A stretch of 64,000 nt of DNA from Pedobacter nyackensis (GCF_900176505.1 NZ_FWYB01000002.1:25237-89236), one strand, 5' to 3'; numbered from the stretch's first letter, positions 35,822 through 44,944 are shown. Notes: a model not told the origin generated them from the sequence alone. Translations and numbers: made by a program.

Positions 35822-36964
35822 TTATTTTGTTACGATCAATTTTCTGTTTTCAATTTTAAAATGTACTCCACTGCCATATTCAAGTACCTTTAGCACTTCC
35901 GAAAGCTTTACATTTCGCGGAATATCCCCGATAAACTCATCATCCATCCTGTCGACCTGATAAACAATTTCTATGTCGTACCAACGCGATAGCTGGCGCA
36001 TAACCGTAGGCAGGTTATCATTCTCAAAGTGAAAGTATCCATTCTTCCAGGCCATTACCTGTTCTATATTAGCTGGTTCAATAATCATTTTCCCTGGTAG
36101 GCTATTATTTATCCTTGATTGCTGACCCGGCTTAAGCTTATTAATGGCCTTAACCATATTTTTACCAATAGCACTAACCTTTACACTCCCCTCCAATAAG
36201 GTGGTTTTAGTAACCTCTTCATCAGCATAACTATTCACGTTAAAATGCGTGCCCAAGACCTCAACTTCCTGTTTATCCGTAACCACTACAAAAGGCATTC
36301 GTTCCATCTTAGCCACTTCAAAATAAGCCTCTCCACTTAACTCCACCCTCCGCGTGCTATGACCTTTAAAAGATGGCGGAAATTTAAGTGATGAAGCCGA
36401 ATTTAACCATACTTTAGTATCATCTGGTAAAGTAATCTGATAGGTACCTCCACGTGGGGTACTTGCTTTCAACAGCGCTTTATCTAGGATTGAAGATTCC
36501 GCAGAAGCGGATGAAATTTTACTGCCATCATTATAGGTCAGAGCATCGGCATCAATAACAACTCCGGTTTTTGCATCACTTAAGCGAATTGTTTTACCAT
36601 TTGCCAGGGTAAGCACTGCAATATTTTTACCCGGAGCTACATCATTTCTTTTTAAACTCAGACTGGCTTCTTTACCACTTTCATTTTCATATCTTGCCTT
36701 AAAAAACCAGCCTCCCGCAGCCAGTAACAACAATACTGCCGCCGCAGCTGTCAGCCTTTTAAAATTAAATTGCTTCTCTCTTTGTAAGGGAAGTGATTTA
36801 CTCAGTCTGGAGAAAGCCTTTTCAAAATCAGGAGCATCCAGGTCATCATCATTTGCTTCAAGTGCTAAATTCAAATACCAGCTTTCTACAATAGCCTTTT
36901 CCTCCGCAGTGCAGGTACCATTTACATATTTTTCAATTAAACCTTTAGCAATTTCATTTTCCAT
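35822..36964 (-). CDS. FecR-family anti-sigma factor
   Basis: This inner-membrane anti-sigma protein (380 residues from the ATG) has a cytoplasmic N-terminal part with 'GTCTAEEKAIVESWY', one transmembrane segment at about 70-88 ('LTAAAAVLLLLAAGGWFF'), and a periplasmic FecR domain. That domain carries 'TPRGGTYQITLPDDTKVWLNSASSL' and 'GEAYFEVAK', both diagnostic. The C-terminal DUF4974 domain ends 'GVHFKIENRKLIVTK'. It transmits receptor occupancy from the STN domain of the SusC downstream to the sigma factor encoded 70 bases upstream. The longest frame starts at TTG (36973); the ATG at 36964 is better. Confidence 0.94.
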   Translation of the reverse strand: MENEIAKGLIEKYVNGTCTAEEKAIVESWYLNLALEANDDDLDAPDFEKAFSRLSKSLPLQREKQFNFKRLTAAAAVLLLLAAGGWFFKARYENESGKEASLSLKRNDVAPGKNIAVLTLANGKTIRLSDAKTGVVIDADALTYNDGSKISSASAESSILDKALLKASTPRGGTYQITLPDDTKVWLNSASSLKFPPSFKGHSTRRVELSGEAYFEVAKMERMPFVVVTDKQEVEVLGTHFNVNSYADEEVTKTTLLEGSVKVSAIGKNMVKAINKLKPGQQSRINNSLPGKMIIEPANIEQVMAWKNGYFHFENDNLPTVMRQLSRWYDIEIVYQVDRMDDEFIGDIPRNVKLSEVLKVLEYGSGVHFKIENRKLIVTK

Positions 36965-37034
36965 ACGCAACAAGATGCTATTACATCCATCTAAGGTTAT
37001 GACGAATAGCTTAAATCAAAGTGGTAGATTTATT

Positions 37035-37637
37035 TTAAGAAAATATTCTGTTGATCAACATGAGCATTTGAGTGATGCCCAATAGTACCGTCAGGTGTAA
37101 TTTTAAGCGGAGTATTTTTATAGCGTTATGTACCTGCTTTTTAACCGTACCTTCTGAAATGCTTGTCACATCCGAAATCTCTTTATATGACAAATGATGT
37201 TTACGGCTCAGTTCAAACACTTTTCGCATCTTTTTGGGAAGCTTTGCCACTTCCAGTTCAATTCTGTTAATCAGTTCACGTTCCCTAACACTATTTTCTG
37301 TAACAAACTCTCCTTTATCATAAAACTCCTGCAGATTAGCGAGGTAGTTTACTTTTACTTTATTTCTGTTGATCAGATCGATCACCTTATTGCGGGTAGC
37401 GGCATAAAGAAACGAGCGGATTGAGGTGGTAAAAACCATTTCAGATGCTTTGGCCCAAAGTAAGGTAAAAATATCCTGTACAACATCAGTAGCCTCTTCA
37501 TCATCTCTTAACATTTTTCGGGAGTGTCTGAACATAATTGGCCAATACCGATCATAGATTTCAGTATACGCCAAACGATCCCCTTCCTTTAATAAGACGG
37601 TTAATTCCTGATCCGTGTATGCGCCATAAGCAGCCAT
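37035..37637 (-). CDS. ECF RNA polymerase sigma factor
   Basis: This extracytoplasmic-function sigma factor (200 residues from the ATG) has region 2 at about 20-90 ('YTEIYDRYWPIMFRHSRKMLRDDEEATDVVQDIFTLLW') and a region 4 helix-turn-helix at about 135-185 ('HHLSYKEISDVTSISEGTVKKQVHNAI'). It belongs to the Bacteroidota FecI-like group controlled by FecR. A hydrophobic C-terminal tail ('LTVLLGITQMLMLINRIFS') follows region 4 and is typical of this group. The longest frame starts at a TTG (37667); the ATG at 37637 with an upstream GGGGAAA is preferred. Order sigma, fecR, susC, susD on one strand marks a complete cell-surface signalling module. Confidence 0.95.
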   Translation of the reverse strand: MAAYGAYTDQELTVLLKEGDRLAYTEIYDRYWPIMFRHSRKMLRDDEEATDVVQDIFTLLWAKASEMVFTTSIRSFLYAATRNKVIDLINRNKVKVNYLANLQEFYDKGEFVTENSVRERELINRIELEVAKLPKKMRKVFELSRKHHLSYKEISDVTSISEGTVKKQVHNAIKILRLKLHLTVLLGITQMLMLINRIFS

Positions 37638-37806
37638 AATAATTATTTCCCCATTAAAGTTAAGCAAACATCCCTAACTAAAGTTAATTAAAATTCAACT
37701 CAATGTTAACTAATTATTCGATCATCCCCTATGCCTAAAATAAAAAACCAAACTTAATGAAGATCATTTCTTCTTTTTACAGCGTTATATAATTAGATTC
37801 GTATCT

Positions 37807-39081
37807 ATGCGTGGCTTTATCACATCAAAACGTTTAAGTCTTTTATTGGCCTTGTTATGCTTCAGTATAGGGCTTAAGGCCTCCTCTATTCTGATTTATA
37901 TGGATGAGGATCAGAAAAACCATTTGAAGGCTTATGGCATAGCCTATTGGGGCATTAAACAGCAAGCAGATGTAAGCTGGCTTTTAAATTACAGAGGGGG
38001 AAGCTTTTTAATTAAGTACAATAAAGCTGTTGAAGATGAATGCAAAGCACGGGGCGTATCGTACCAGGTACTGGCCGACGGGAAAGTCACTGCCATATTA
38101 AACGAGATTAGCGATCCTCAGGTAAACATGGAAATGGTTAAGCTCGAAAAAGCGCCTAAAATAGCCGTGTATTCACCAAAAAGCAAACTACCCTGGGATG
38201 ATGCCGTAACACTGGTGCTTACCTATGCAGAGATTCCTTACGACGTCCTATACGACGATGAAGTATTAAAAGATAAACTATCGGGCTACGACTGGCTACA
38301 CATGCACCATGAAGATTTTACAGGTCAGTATGGCCGTTTCTGGAGTGCTTTCAGAAATGCGACCTGGTACCGTGAAGATGTAAAAAACCAGGAGGCCGCA
38401 GCGAAAAGAAACGGTTTTAAAAAGGTTTCTGAAATGAAATTGGCTGTAGCCAAAAGGATAAAAGAATTTTGTTCCGGAGGCGGATTTTTATTTGCCATGT
38501 GCTCGGGAACGGACAGTTATGACATTGCCTTGAGTGCCGAAGGATTAGACATTTGTGAAAGCATGTTTGATGGCGATCCTGCTGATGCGCAGGCACAGGC
38601 AAAACTCAACTTCAACAGGACCTTTGCTTTTAAAGATTTTCAGCTGGACCTGAACCCTGCCAATTATGAATTTTCTGATATTGATGTAACCCAGACCAGA
38701 ACGTTGGTTCAAAGCAATGATTTCTTTACCCTATTTGATTTTTCAGCCAAATGGGACCTGGTGCCAACCATGCTGACTCAAAACCATGATAAGGTAATCA
38801 AAGGATTTATGGGGCAGACCACCGCTTTTAGAAAGAGCCTGGTAAAACCGAACATAACCGTATTGGGTGAAAATAAAGGTGCAGAGGAAGTACGCTACCT
38901 AAATGGAGAAATCGGTAAGGGACAATTTACTTTTTATGGCGGCCATGATCCCGAGGATTATCAGCATGCTGTAGGCGATCCGCCTACAGACTTAAACTTA
39001 CATCCAAACTCACCGGGATACCGACTCATATTGAACAATGTGTTGTTCCCTGCGGCTAAAAAGAAACCGCAGAAAACTTAA
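37807..39081 (+). CDS. Exported GATase1-like protein (often mislabelled asparagine synthetase B)
   Basis: The 424-residue protein starts with a signal peptide (about 1-25, ending L-K-A-S), so it acts outside the cytoplasm. The middle contains 'CSGGGFLFAMCSGTDSYDIAL', which looks like the nucleophile elbow of a class I glutamine amidotransferase-like (ThuA/GATase1) fold. The C-terminus carries 'FYGGHDPEDYQHAVGDPP' and 'SPGYRLILNNVLFPA', shared by Bacteroidota relatives. I see neither the N-terminal catalytic Cys nor the ATP-pyrophosphatase loop of true AsnB, so that name, which such proteins often carry, is misleading. It is convergent with the porin operon; stop codons overlap by 4 bases. Function unknown. 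Confidence 0.8.
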   Translation: MRGFITSKRLSLLLALLCFSIGLKASSILIYMDEDQKNHLKAYGIAYWGIKQQADVSWLLNYRGGSFLIKYNKAVEDECKARGVSYQVLADGKVTAILNEISDPQVNMEMVKLEKAPKIAVYSPKSKLPWDDAVTLVLTYAEIPYDVLYDDEVLKDKLSGYDWLHMHHEDFTGQYGRFWSAFRNATWYREDVKNQEAAAKRNGFKKVSEMKLAVAKRIKEFCSGGGFLFAMCSGTDSYDIALSAEGLDICESMFDGDPADAQAQAKLNFNRTFAFKDFQLDLNPANYEFSDIDVTQTRTLVQSNDFFTLFDFSAKWDLVPTMLTQNHDKVIKGFMGQTTAFRKSLVKPNITVLGENKGAEEVRYLNGEIGKGQFTFYGGHDPEDYQHAVGDPPTDLNLHPNSPGYRLILNNVLFPAAKKKPQKT

Positions 39082-41090
39082 TCATAAAAATTCCACTGCA
39101 CCCCGAACTTAAACAGCAAACGATCCTGCATTGGATATTGGTTAATGGTATAATAACCTTTAGAAGGGAAACCCTGGTTAACATAATCGCATTTAACAAA
39201 CAGATTGGCCTTTCTTAGACTAGCCCTTACCCAGACATCCAGAATAGGTGTGCTATCAAATATCCTGCCTTCACCTACGAAAAACTGACCGGCAGCAGGT
39301 GAATAGGAATAGTTTTGATAAGGCGAATTGTAACGGATATCAAAACCAATATTAGTTTTGAGTGCCTTAAAGAAGGTTTGATCCAGATAAAAACTGTTAA
39401 AAGTATAAAACTCGGGCGTACGGAGCACGCTTGTATTATCCGTTTTCTGATAAACGATGTAACTATCTAAATGAAATTTACCGAATTTGAATTTCTTGCC
39501 AACTTCAATTTTCAATAAGTTAATATTTCCACTTAGCTGATCAGGGGAAATGGTAACACTATCAGCAATAGTTGAACCTTCAGGAATATTATTTTTAAAA
39601 AACAGGTAATTCGTAATCAGATAGTATTTGGCAGAAGCGTCCAACTTTAATTTATCATTCATGTATTTAAAAGATAAATTGACTGTTTTGGTACGATCGA
39701 AATTCCTAATCCAGTTGTAATGATTACCAAAGTATCTGTTATAGATTTCCTCAGGAGATTTATTTTCAAAATATCCTCCTAGTACTACCCTACCTACTTT
39801 ATTACTCAATAACACATTACTTGTCGCTTCATAAAGGAAATCACCGGCATTTCTGCCTTGAAAAATCTGCTGTACATCTACATTCAGGTCAATGCGGTTA
39901 CTAAACCTATATCCCGCAGCCCCCAATAGAGTAACATTTTGAAAAGTTGCGTTATAGTTGTAAAAATCAGTATTGTCGCTGTACCTGCTTAGCTGTGTAT
40001 AATTATAATATTCGTGTCTGATACCAGCATCCAGTTTCAGCTCATTTTTAATAAAGCTGCTCGACTTCCCTCTTAGAAAAAAGCTATAGACAAACTCATT
40101 CTGTATACGGCTGTAACTGGTACTGTCGTTGGTAAATACCTCGTCGGCAGATCCTTTTGGAAGCACGGTGAAGTCATCTGCCTCATTCTTTTGGAAAGCG
40201 TAGTTTTTTCTATCGTAACTGAAAGTATAGGCAATTTTATTGGTAGGCAGTATTTTATCCGATATTTCCTGAGCAGTACTGTCTATGCGACCAACAAAAT
40301 AAGATTGTTTAATGAGGAATGAACCCTGACGCCATATTTGCCTGGATTCATTTAATCTTGTTCGTTCGGCAATCCTGTCGATAGATGGCCTTGTAAAAAC
40401 CTCTGTATTATAAATCGAACCATTTTCTGCAGCCTTTAAAGTATTGAATACGCCGCTAGCCCAAAGGTTATAGCGTTTATTGGGCGTCTGATACCAGGTA
40501 AAAAGTGCTCCATTTAGATCATCTCCCCTTTGTCGGGAATAGATACCATTAGCACCAAGCCTGTTAAAGTTTGCCCCAAAATTCCAGTTCTTACTGATAT
40601 TTTGCGAGTGGATCACTTTAAAAACTTGTTCCGCATCACCTGCAGTAGCATAGTAAAGACTGGTAAATGGGGTTCTGGCCTGATAATATTTCACATCATC
40701 ATGCGTCATGGCATAATAATCAAGTACATGAAACCCCGGGTCAAAACCGATACTTTTTCTCGGTTCAAATAACATGGGCATTGCTGCGAGTCCCATATTA
40801 CCCGTACCAACGGTTGGTCGGCGAGGCTGAACAAGCACGCTAAAATTCTGGAAACCATTTAAGCTTGTATCCAAGGCCATGGTTTGTATACTATCCTTAG
40901 ATAATTTAAGCGTGGTATACCTAACGTATTTTGAAGTAAAAATTACGGAGTCCAGCCCCCCCTCTTCCTTCTTCCTCAAGGAATCAAGCTCCTTATTGTC
41001 TCTCACTGTAGTTTTTAAATCCTGGGCATACAATTGCCCTGCACTGATGCAAAACAGCAATAAAACAAATAAAACAATGCGTTTATACAT
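39078..41090 (-). CDS. Porin_10-type outer membrane beta-barrel
   Basis: This 670-residue outer membrane barrel has a signal peptide (1-22, 'AGQLYAQD'). A short plug-like N-terminal segment is followed by many alternating strands and a final 'LFKFGVQWNFYD' with a C-terminal aromatic-rich strand. The layout, with 'ALDTSLNGFQNFSVLVQPRRPTVGTGNMGLAAMPM', corresponds to the Bacteroidota putative porin family (Porin_10/DUF4289). There is no TonB box or carboxypeptidase-like domain, so it is probably a diffusion pore or specific channel. Its ATG overlaps the PNP stop by one base (TAATG), which indicates translational coupling. It is the last gene of lpxK / PNP / porin. Confidence 0.88.
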   Translation of the reverse strand: MYKRIVLFVLLLFCISAGQLYAQDLKTTVRDNKELDSLRKKEEGGLDSVIFTSKYVRYTTLKLSKDSIQTMALDTSLNGFQNFSVLVQPRRPTVGTGNMGLAAMPMLFEPRKSIGFDPGFHVLDYYAMTHDDVKYYQARTPFTSLYYATAGDAEQVFKVIHSQNISKNWNFGANFNRLGANGIYSRQRGDDLNGALFTWYQTPNKRYNLWASGVFNTLKAAENGSIYNTEVFTRPSIDRIAERTRLNESRQIWRQGSFLIKQSYFVGRIDSTAQEISDKILPTNKIAYTFSYDRKNYAFQKNEADDFTVLPKGSADEVFTNDSTSYSRIQNEFVYSFFLRGKSSSFIKNELKLDAGIRHEYYNYTQLSRYSDNTDFYNYNATFQNVTLLGAAGYRFSNRIDLNVDVQQIFQGRNAGDFLYEATSNVLLSNKVGRVVLGGYFENKSPEEIYNRYFGNHYNWIRNFDRTKTVNLSFKYMNDKLKLDASAKYYLITNYLFFKNNIPEGSTIADSVTISPDQLSGNINLLKIEVGKKFKFGKFHLDSYIVYQKTDNTSVLRTPEFYTFNSFYLDQTFFKALKTNIGFDIRYNSPYQNYSYSPAAGQFFVGEGRIFDSTPILDVWVRASLRKANLFVKCDYVNQGFPSKGYYTINQYPMQDRLLFKFGVQWNFYD

Positions 41091-41905
41091 TACAGCGTTG
41101 AAATTAACTGGCTCAATATTTTTGTCATCTTAGGTTCGGCAGCACTTGCTGTCGCCAATATTTCTTCCAGACTAACCGGCATCAGGATTTCCGGGAAACC
41201 TTCATCAGTTAATACCGAAATGGCAAAAACAGGGATACTCATGTGGTTGGCTACAATAACTTCCGGCACGGTACTCATACCAACGGCATCACCACCAATT
41301 ATTCTAAGATACTTATATTCTGCTTTAGTTTCGAGGTTGGGACCTGTTACCGAAACGTAAACGCCCTGATGGCAATTGATGCCTTCTTTTTTAGCAATTG
41401 CCATTGCGTTCTTAATCAGTTTTCGGCTGTATGGCTGACTCATATCCGGGAACCTTGGTCCCATATCTGCATCATTATGTCCTCTTAACGGGCTTTCAGG
41501 TTGCAGGTTGATGTGATCATTGATGACCATCAAATCACCTTTTTTAAACGCTGGATTTAAAGAACCTGCAGCATTGGAAACAAATAAACAGTGTATTCCC
41601 AGCGCCTTCATTACCCTGATTGGAAAAGTAATTTGCTGCATGCTATACCCTTCATAATAATGTAATCGGCCTTGCATCGCAATTACCTTTTTACCGTTCA
41701 GCGTTCCAAAGATTAATTTCCCTGAATGAAACTCCAGTGTAGAAATGGGAAAATTAGGGATATTGGAATACATTAACTTGTATTCGACCTTTATTTCACT
41801 AACCAGGCCACCAAGACCTGTGCCTAAAACAATTCCAATTTCAGGTTGAAAATTATCGGTTTTGCGTTTTATATATTCAACTGTTTCGTGTAGCGCTTGA
41901 TACAT
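41090..41905 (-). CDS. Purine nucleoside phosphorylase (trimeric type)
   Basis: PNP splits purine nucleosides with phosphate to base and ribose 1-phosphate in the cytoplasm. The phosphate-binding 'VLGTGLGGLV' opens the protein, 'QGRLHYYEGYSMQQITFPIRVM' and 'VSNAAGSLNPAFKKGDLMVINDHINL' follow, and the purine/ribose site is in 'TGPNLETKAEYKYLRIIGGDAVGMSTVPE', with Glu and Met in place. Length (271) is normal. The start overlaps lpxK by 29 bases and the stop overlaps the porin start by one, so three unrelated functions are tightly coupled in one transcript. The 'SLEEI...' tail is standard. Confidence 0.96.
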   Translation of the reverse strand: MYQALHETVEYIKRKTDNFQPEIGIVLGTGLGGLVSEIKVEYKLMYSNIPNFPISTLEFHSGKLIFGTLNGKKVIAMQGRLHYYEGYSMQQITFPIRVMKALGIHCLFVSNAAGSLNPAFKKGDLMVINDHINLQPESPLRGHNDADMGPRFPDMSQPYSRKLIKNAMAIAKKEGINCHQGVYVSVTGPNLETKAEYKYLRIIGGDAVGMSTVPEVIVANHMSIPVFAISVLTDEGFPEILMPVSLEEILATASAAEPKMTKILSQLISTL

Positions 41906-42938
41906 AGTCTAAAATCTTTTGATCAAATGTAGTTTTATCTTCTTTTTGCAACTCTATTTTAATTGGCAAATAAAAGACTGGTAAATTTACAAGTAATTCT
42001 TTGAAAGTAACATCTAATAAACGTTGTGCATCCTTTTCTGTTGTGACAATGATTTTTTCTTTAATTGATCCACTTTGGAAAGCATTTACCAGCTGTTGAA
42101 TATTCTGCTTGCTAAACCGGTGATGGTCTGGATAATCATGATGATAAATATTTCTAGTAAAGCGATTTAGGTGCTCGCATAAAGGTGTTGGATTCGCAAT
42201 TCCGGTTAATAAGAAAACCGATGATTCGGCTAAAATGGTATTGCAGTCCCGCTCTTCAGCGGAATATAGGTGCTTTAAACTCCCATAGGTGATGAAAGAA
42301 AAAGCCACTTCTGTTTCAGCTTTGTCGTCAAACTTCCCGGTACATTTTAGTCTTTCGGCAGCATTGATAACCGTAGGCGCTTTAGTAACGAGCAGTGTTT
42401 GTGCCCTTTTATATCCACTAAATGGTTCCCTTAAATTTCCCGCGGGTAGCAGGAACTGGGGGCTTAATAATTTATGGTATTCAAAAAGCAAGATGCTAAA
42501 CCCCGGTTTTACCTTGCGATGCTGAAAAGCATCATCCATCAGGATGAGATCGTGATGATCCTTTAACCGATTAATCCCGGTTATGCGGTCTTCACAAACG
42601 GCTACTGTTACCTGAGGGAATTTGTTATAAAACTGCATAGGCTCATCGCCAATAGTTGCTGCAGTTGCCATATAATCTGCCAGTACAAACCCCTTGGTTT
42701 GTCGGCCATACCCCCTGCTTAAAATCGCTATTTTACGATCGCCAAGCAAATGCACCAGGTATTCGGTTACCGGACTTTTCCCCGATCCGCCAACAACCAG
42801 ATTACCGACACTAATGATAGGGATATCAAAGCTAGTGGATTTAAATACCCCTAAATCATACAGTTTATTTCTGCATATAACTACCATCCCGTACAGGATA
42901 GAAAAGGGGAACAACAGTAATCTCAGGTATTTAATCAT
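41877..42938 (-). CDS. lpxK: Tetraacyldisaccharide 4'-kinase LpxK
   Basis: LpxK phosphorylates the 4' position of the lipid A disaccharide precursor at the inner membrane. An N-terminal membrane helix (about 3-22) precedes the P-loop 'GNLVVGGSGKSP'. Then come 'AILSRGYGRQTKGFVLAD', 'GDEPMQFYNKF' and 'LMDDAFQHRKVKPG', all diagnostic. The 353-residue length is usual. It is the first gene of the lpxK / PNP / porin transcript; a minus-strand TATTTTTG box (42956-42949) lies 10 bases before the ATG but lacks a matching -33. Confidence 0.96.
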   Translation of the reverse strand: MIKYLRLLLFPFSILYGMVVICRNKLYDLGVFKSTSFDIPIISVGNLVVGGSGKSPVTEYLVHLLGDRKIAILSRGYGRQTKGFVLADYMATAATIGDEPMQFYNKFPQVTVAVCEDRITGINRLKDHHDLILMDDAFQHRKVKPGFSILLFEYHKLLSPQFLLPAGNLREPFSGYKRAQTLLVTKAPTVINAAERLKCTGKFDDKAETEVAFSFITYGSLKHLYSAEERDCNTILAESSVFLLTGIANPTPLCEHLNRFTRNIYHHDYPDHHRFSKQNIQQLVNAFQSGSIKEKIIVTTEKDAQRLLDVTFKELLVNLPVFYLPIKIELQKEDKTTFDQKILDYVSSATRNS

Positions 42939-43025
42939 GCTTGGGATTCAAAAATAAGAATTATTACAGCGTATTCTATGAAGATTATGCAGAATGAGCG
43001 TTACCTCTCTAATAAAATAAAAAAC

Positions 43026-43033
43026 TACCTTTG
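43026..43033 (+). promoter_or_regulatory. Promoter -7 box (TACCTTTG) of pruA
   Basis: TACCTTTG matches TAnnTTTG exactly and ends 20 bases before the pruA ATG. At the -33 position only GTT is found, so the upstream element is weak. Confidence 0.6.
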
Positions 43034-43053
43034 TAAAAACAATTTATAATATC

Positions 43054-44691
43054 ATGCTTAAAGGATTTTTTAACGTACCAATTCCTGTAAACGAGCCCAT
43101 TTTGGGTTATGCTCCGGGAAGCAAAGAACGTGAACTTTTAAAAGCGGCTATTGCAGACGCCCGCTCTAAACAGATTGAAATACCAATGCATATTGCAGGT
43201 AAGGAAGTACATACTGACAATAAAGGAAAAGTTACACCTCCACACGATCACCAGCATATTCTTGGACAATATAGCAAGGGCGAGAAAGCTCATGTAACAC
43301 AAGCAATTGAAGCTGCTTTGGCAGCTAAAGCCAACTGGGAAAACCTGGCTTGGGAGCACCGTGCAGCAATATTTTTAAAGGCAGCAGATTTAATTGCTGG
43401 TCCTTATCGTTATAAATTAAATGCAGCAACCATGCTTGGGCAGAGTAAAAATGCTTACCAGGCGGAAATTGATGCAGCATGTGAGTTGATTGACTTCTTA
43501 CGTTTCAACGTGAGTTATATGTCGGATATTTACAAGCAACAACCTCCGGTTTCTCCTAAAGGATCATGGAACAGAGTTGAGCAACGTCCGCTTGAAGGTT
43601 TCGTATTTGCTTTAACACCATTCAACTTTACTGCTATTGCAGGTAACTTACCTACTTCGGCTGCAATGATGGGTAACGTGGTAGTATGGAAGCCAGCAAA
43701 CACGCAAATTTATGCAGCAAACGTATTGATGCAGATCTTTAAAGAAGCTGGTTTACCTGATGGCGTAATCAACCTGGTATATGTATCTGGTCCTGATGCA
43801 GGTGATGTGATTTTTAGTCACCCTGATTTTGCAGGTATCCACTTTACTGGTTCTACCGGCGTATTCCAAAACATCTGGAAAACTATTGGTAACAACATTC
43901 ATAAATTTAAAACTTATCCACGTATTGTTGGTGAAACAGGTGGTAAGGATTTCATTTTAATCCATGGTTCTGCTGAAGCGGAATCATCAAGTACTGCAAT
44001 TATCCGTGGTGCATTTGAATACCAGGGACAAAAATGTTCTGCGGCTTCACGTGTGTACGTAGCTAAGAGCATCTGGCCAAAGGTTAAAGAATATATGTTG
44101 CGCGACCTGGCTACCTTTAAAATGGGCGGTACAGAAGATTTCGGTAACTTCATCAATGCGGTAATCGACGAGAACTCTTTTGACAAGTTGACTAAATATA
44201 TCGACGAAGCGAAAAAAGATAAAGGCGTAGAAATTATGGCAGGTGGTGGTTACGACAAATCTAAAGGTTACTTTATTGAGCCTACAGTTTTAGTGGTTGA
44301 CGATCCGAAATACACAACGATGTGCGAAGAGTTATTTGGTCCTGTTTTAACGCTTTACGTTTATGAGGACAAAGACTTTGATCAGGTATTGGAAATTATT
44401 GACTCTACTTCTATCTATGCGTTAACAGGTGCTGTAATTGCTCAGGATCGTTATGCGATTGAGAAAGCATCACACGCTTTAAGAAATGCAGCAGGTAACT
44501 TCTACATCAATGATAAGTGTACAGGTGCAGTTGTTGGTCAGCAACCATTTGGTGGTGCCAGAGGATCTGGTACAAATGATAAAGCAGGATCGATGATCAA
44601 TCTTTTACGTTGGGTTTCTCCACGTGCGATTAAAGAGACTTTTGATCCACCAAAGGATTACAGATATCCGTTTTTGTCGTCTAATGATTAA
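43054..44691 (+). CDS. pruA: L-glutamate gamma-semialdehyde dehydrogenase
   Basis: This aldehyde dehydrogenase oxidises glutamate 5-semialdehyde to glutamate in proline catabolism. The 545-residue length and start ('FFNVPIPVNEPILGYAPGS') match the stand-alone P5C dehydrogenase of Bacteroidota and eukaryotes. Cofactor-loop 'FTGSTGV', catalytic Glu in 'RIVGETGGKDF' and catalytic Cys328 in 'GQKCSAASRVYV' are all in place, and 'PFGGARGSGTNDKAG' is the C-terminal substrate-binding signature. It is not fused to proline dehydrogenase (PutA), and no putA/prodh gene lies in the window. It has its own promoter box. A peculiar long hairpin follows the stop. Confidence 0.96.
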   Translation: MLKGFFNVPIPVNEPILGYAPGSKERELLKAAIADARSKQIEIPMHIAGKEVHTDNKGKVTPPHDHQHILGQYSKGEKAHVTQAIEAALAAKANWENLAWEHRAAIFLKAADLIAGPYRYKLNAATMLGQSKNAYQAEIDAACELIDFLRFNVSYMSDIYKQQPPVSPKGSWNRVEQRPLEGFVFALTPFNFTAIAGNLPTSAAMMGNVVVWKPANTQIYAANVLMQIFKEAGLPDGVINLVYVSGPDAGDVIFSHPDFAGIHFTGSTGVFQNIWKTIGNNIHKFKTYPRIVGETGGKDFILIHGSAEAESSSTAIIRGAFEYQGQKCSAASRVYVAKSIWPKVKEYMLRDLATFKMGGTEDFGNFINAVIDENSFDKLTKYIDEAKKDKGVEIMAGGGYDKSKGYFIEPTVLVVDDPKYTTMCEELFGPVLTLYVYEDKDFDQVLEIIDSTSIYALTGAVIAQDRYAIEKASHALRNAAGNFYINDKCTGAVVGQQPFGGARGSGTNDKAGSMINLLRWVSPRAIKETFDPPKDYRYPFLSSND

Positions 44692-44698
44692 AAAAATA

Positions 44699-44776
44699 AC
44701 CGTTCTCTTCGGAGTCTGGCATCTGTTGCGAAAGGGCAACAGCGCCTAAGGCCTCCTCGGAGAAGGTAATTTTTTT
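44699..44776 (+). other. Long imperfect hairpin with T-run after pruA
   Basis: ACC-G-TTCTCT-TC-GGAG at the left (44699-44714) can pair with CTCC-TC-GGAGAA-GGT at the right (44753-44767). The centre holds a second stem, GGC-at-CTGTTGC / GCAACAG-c-GCC, around GAAAGG. Seven T follow at 44770-44776. The whole is an imperfect stem of about 70 bases with internal loops, far larger than the other terminators here. It may be a terminator, a small RNA, or a degenerate repeat element. A second, normal terminator lies 38 bases further on. Confidence 0.5.
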
Positions 44777-44813
44777 GGTTACAATACGGCGACGAAACTT
44801 TTGATGACAAAAT

Positions 44814-44849
44814 AAAAGCCCTTCTGGTGATCCGGAAGGGCTTTTATTT
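44814..44849 (+). terminator. Rho-independent terminator
   Basis: AAAAGCCCTTCTGG (44814-44827) pairs with CCGGAAGGGCTTTT (44832-44845, one G-T) around a TGAT loop, then ATTTT. It lies in the 288-base gap between pruA and the methyltransferase; apart from this, the long hairpin and a promoter box I see nothing else there. Confidence 0.85.
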
Positions 44850-44944
44850 TACGGCATAGGATGTGATCATCTTATGAAGAACATGATGTTGCTTAAGCGT
44901 CTTTGTAATCTCTTAAACTCCCAAGACCGGTGAAAATGAAGTAC

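Noticed and set aside
35690-35960. Two overlapping hydrophobic plus-strand frames between fecR and susC
   Set aside because: They run into the fecR 3' end antisense and their hydrophobicity comes from T-rich DNA; no ribosome site.
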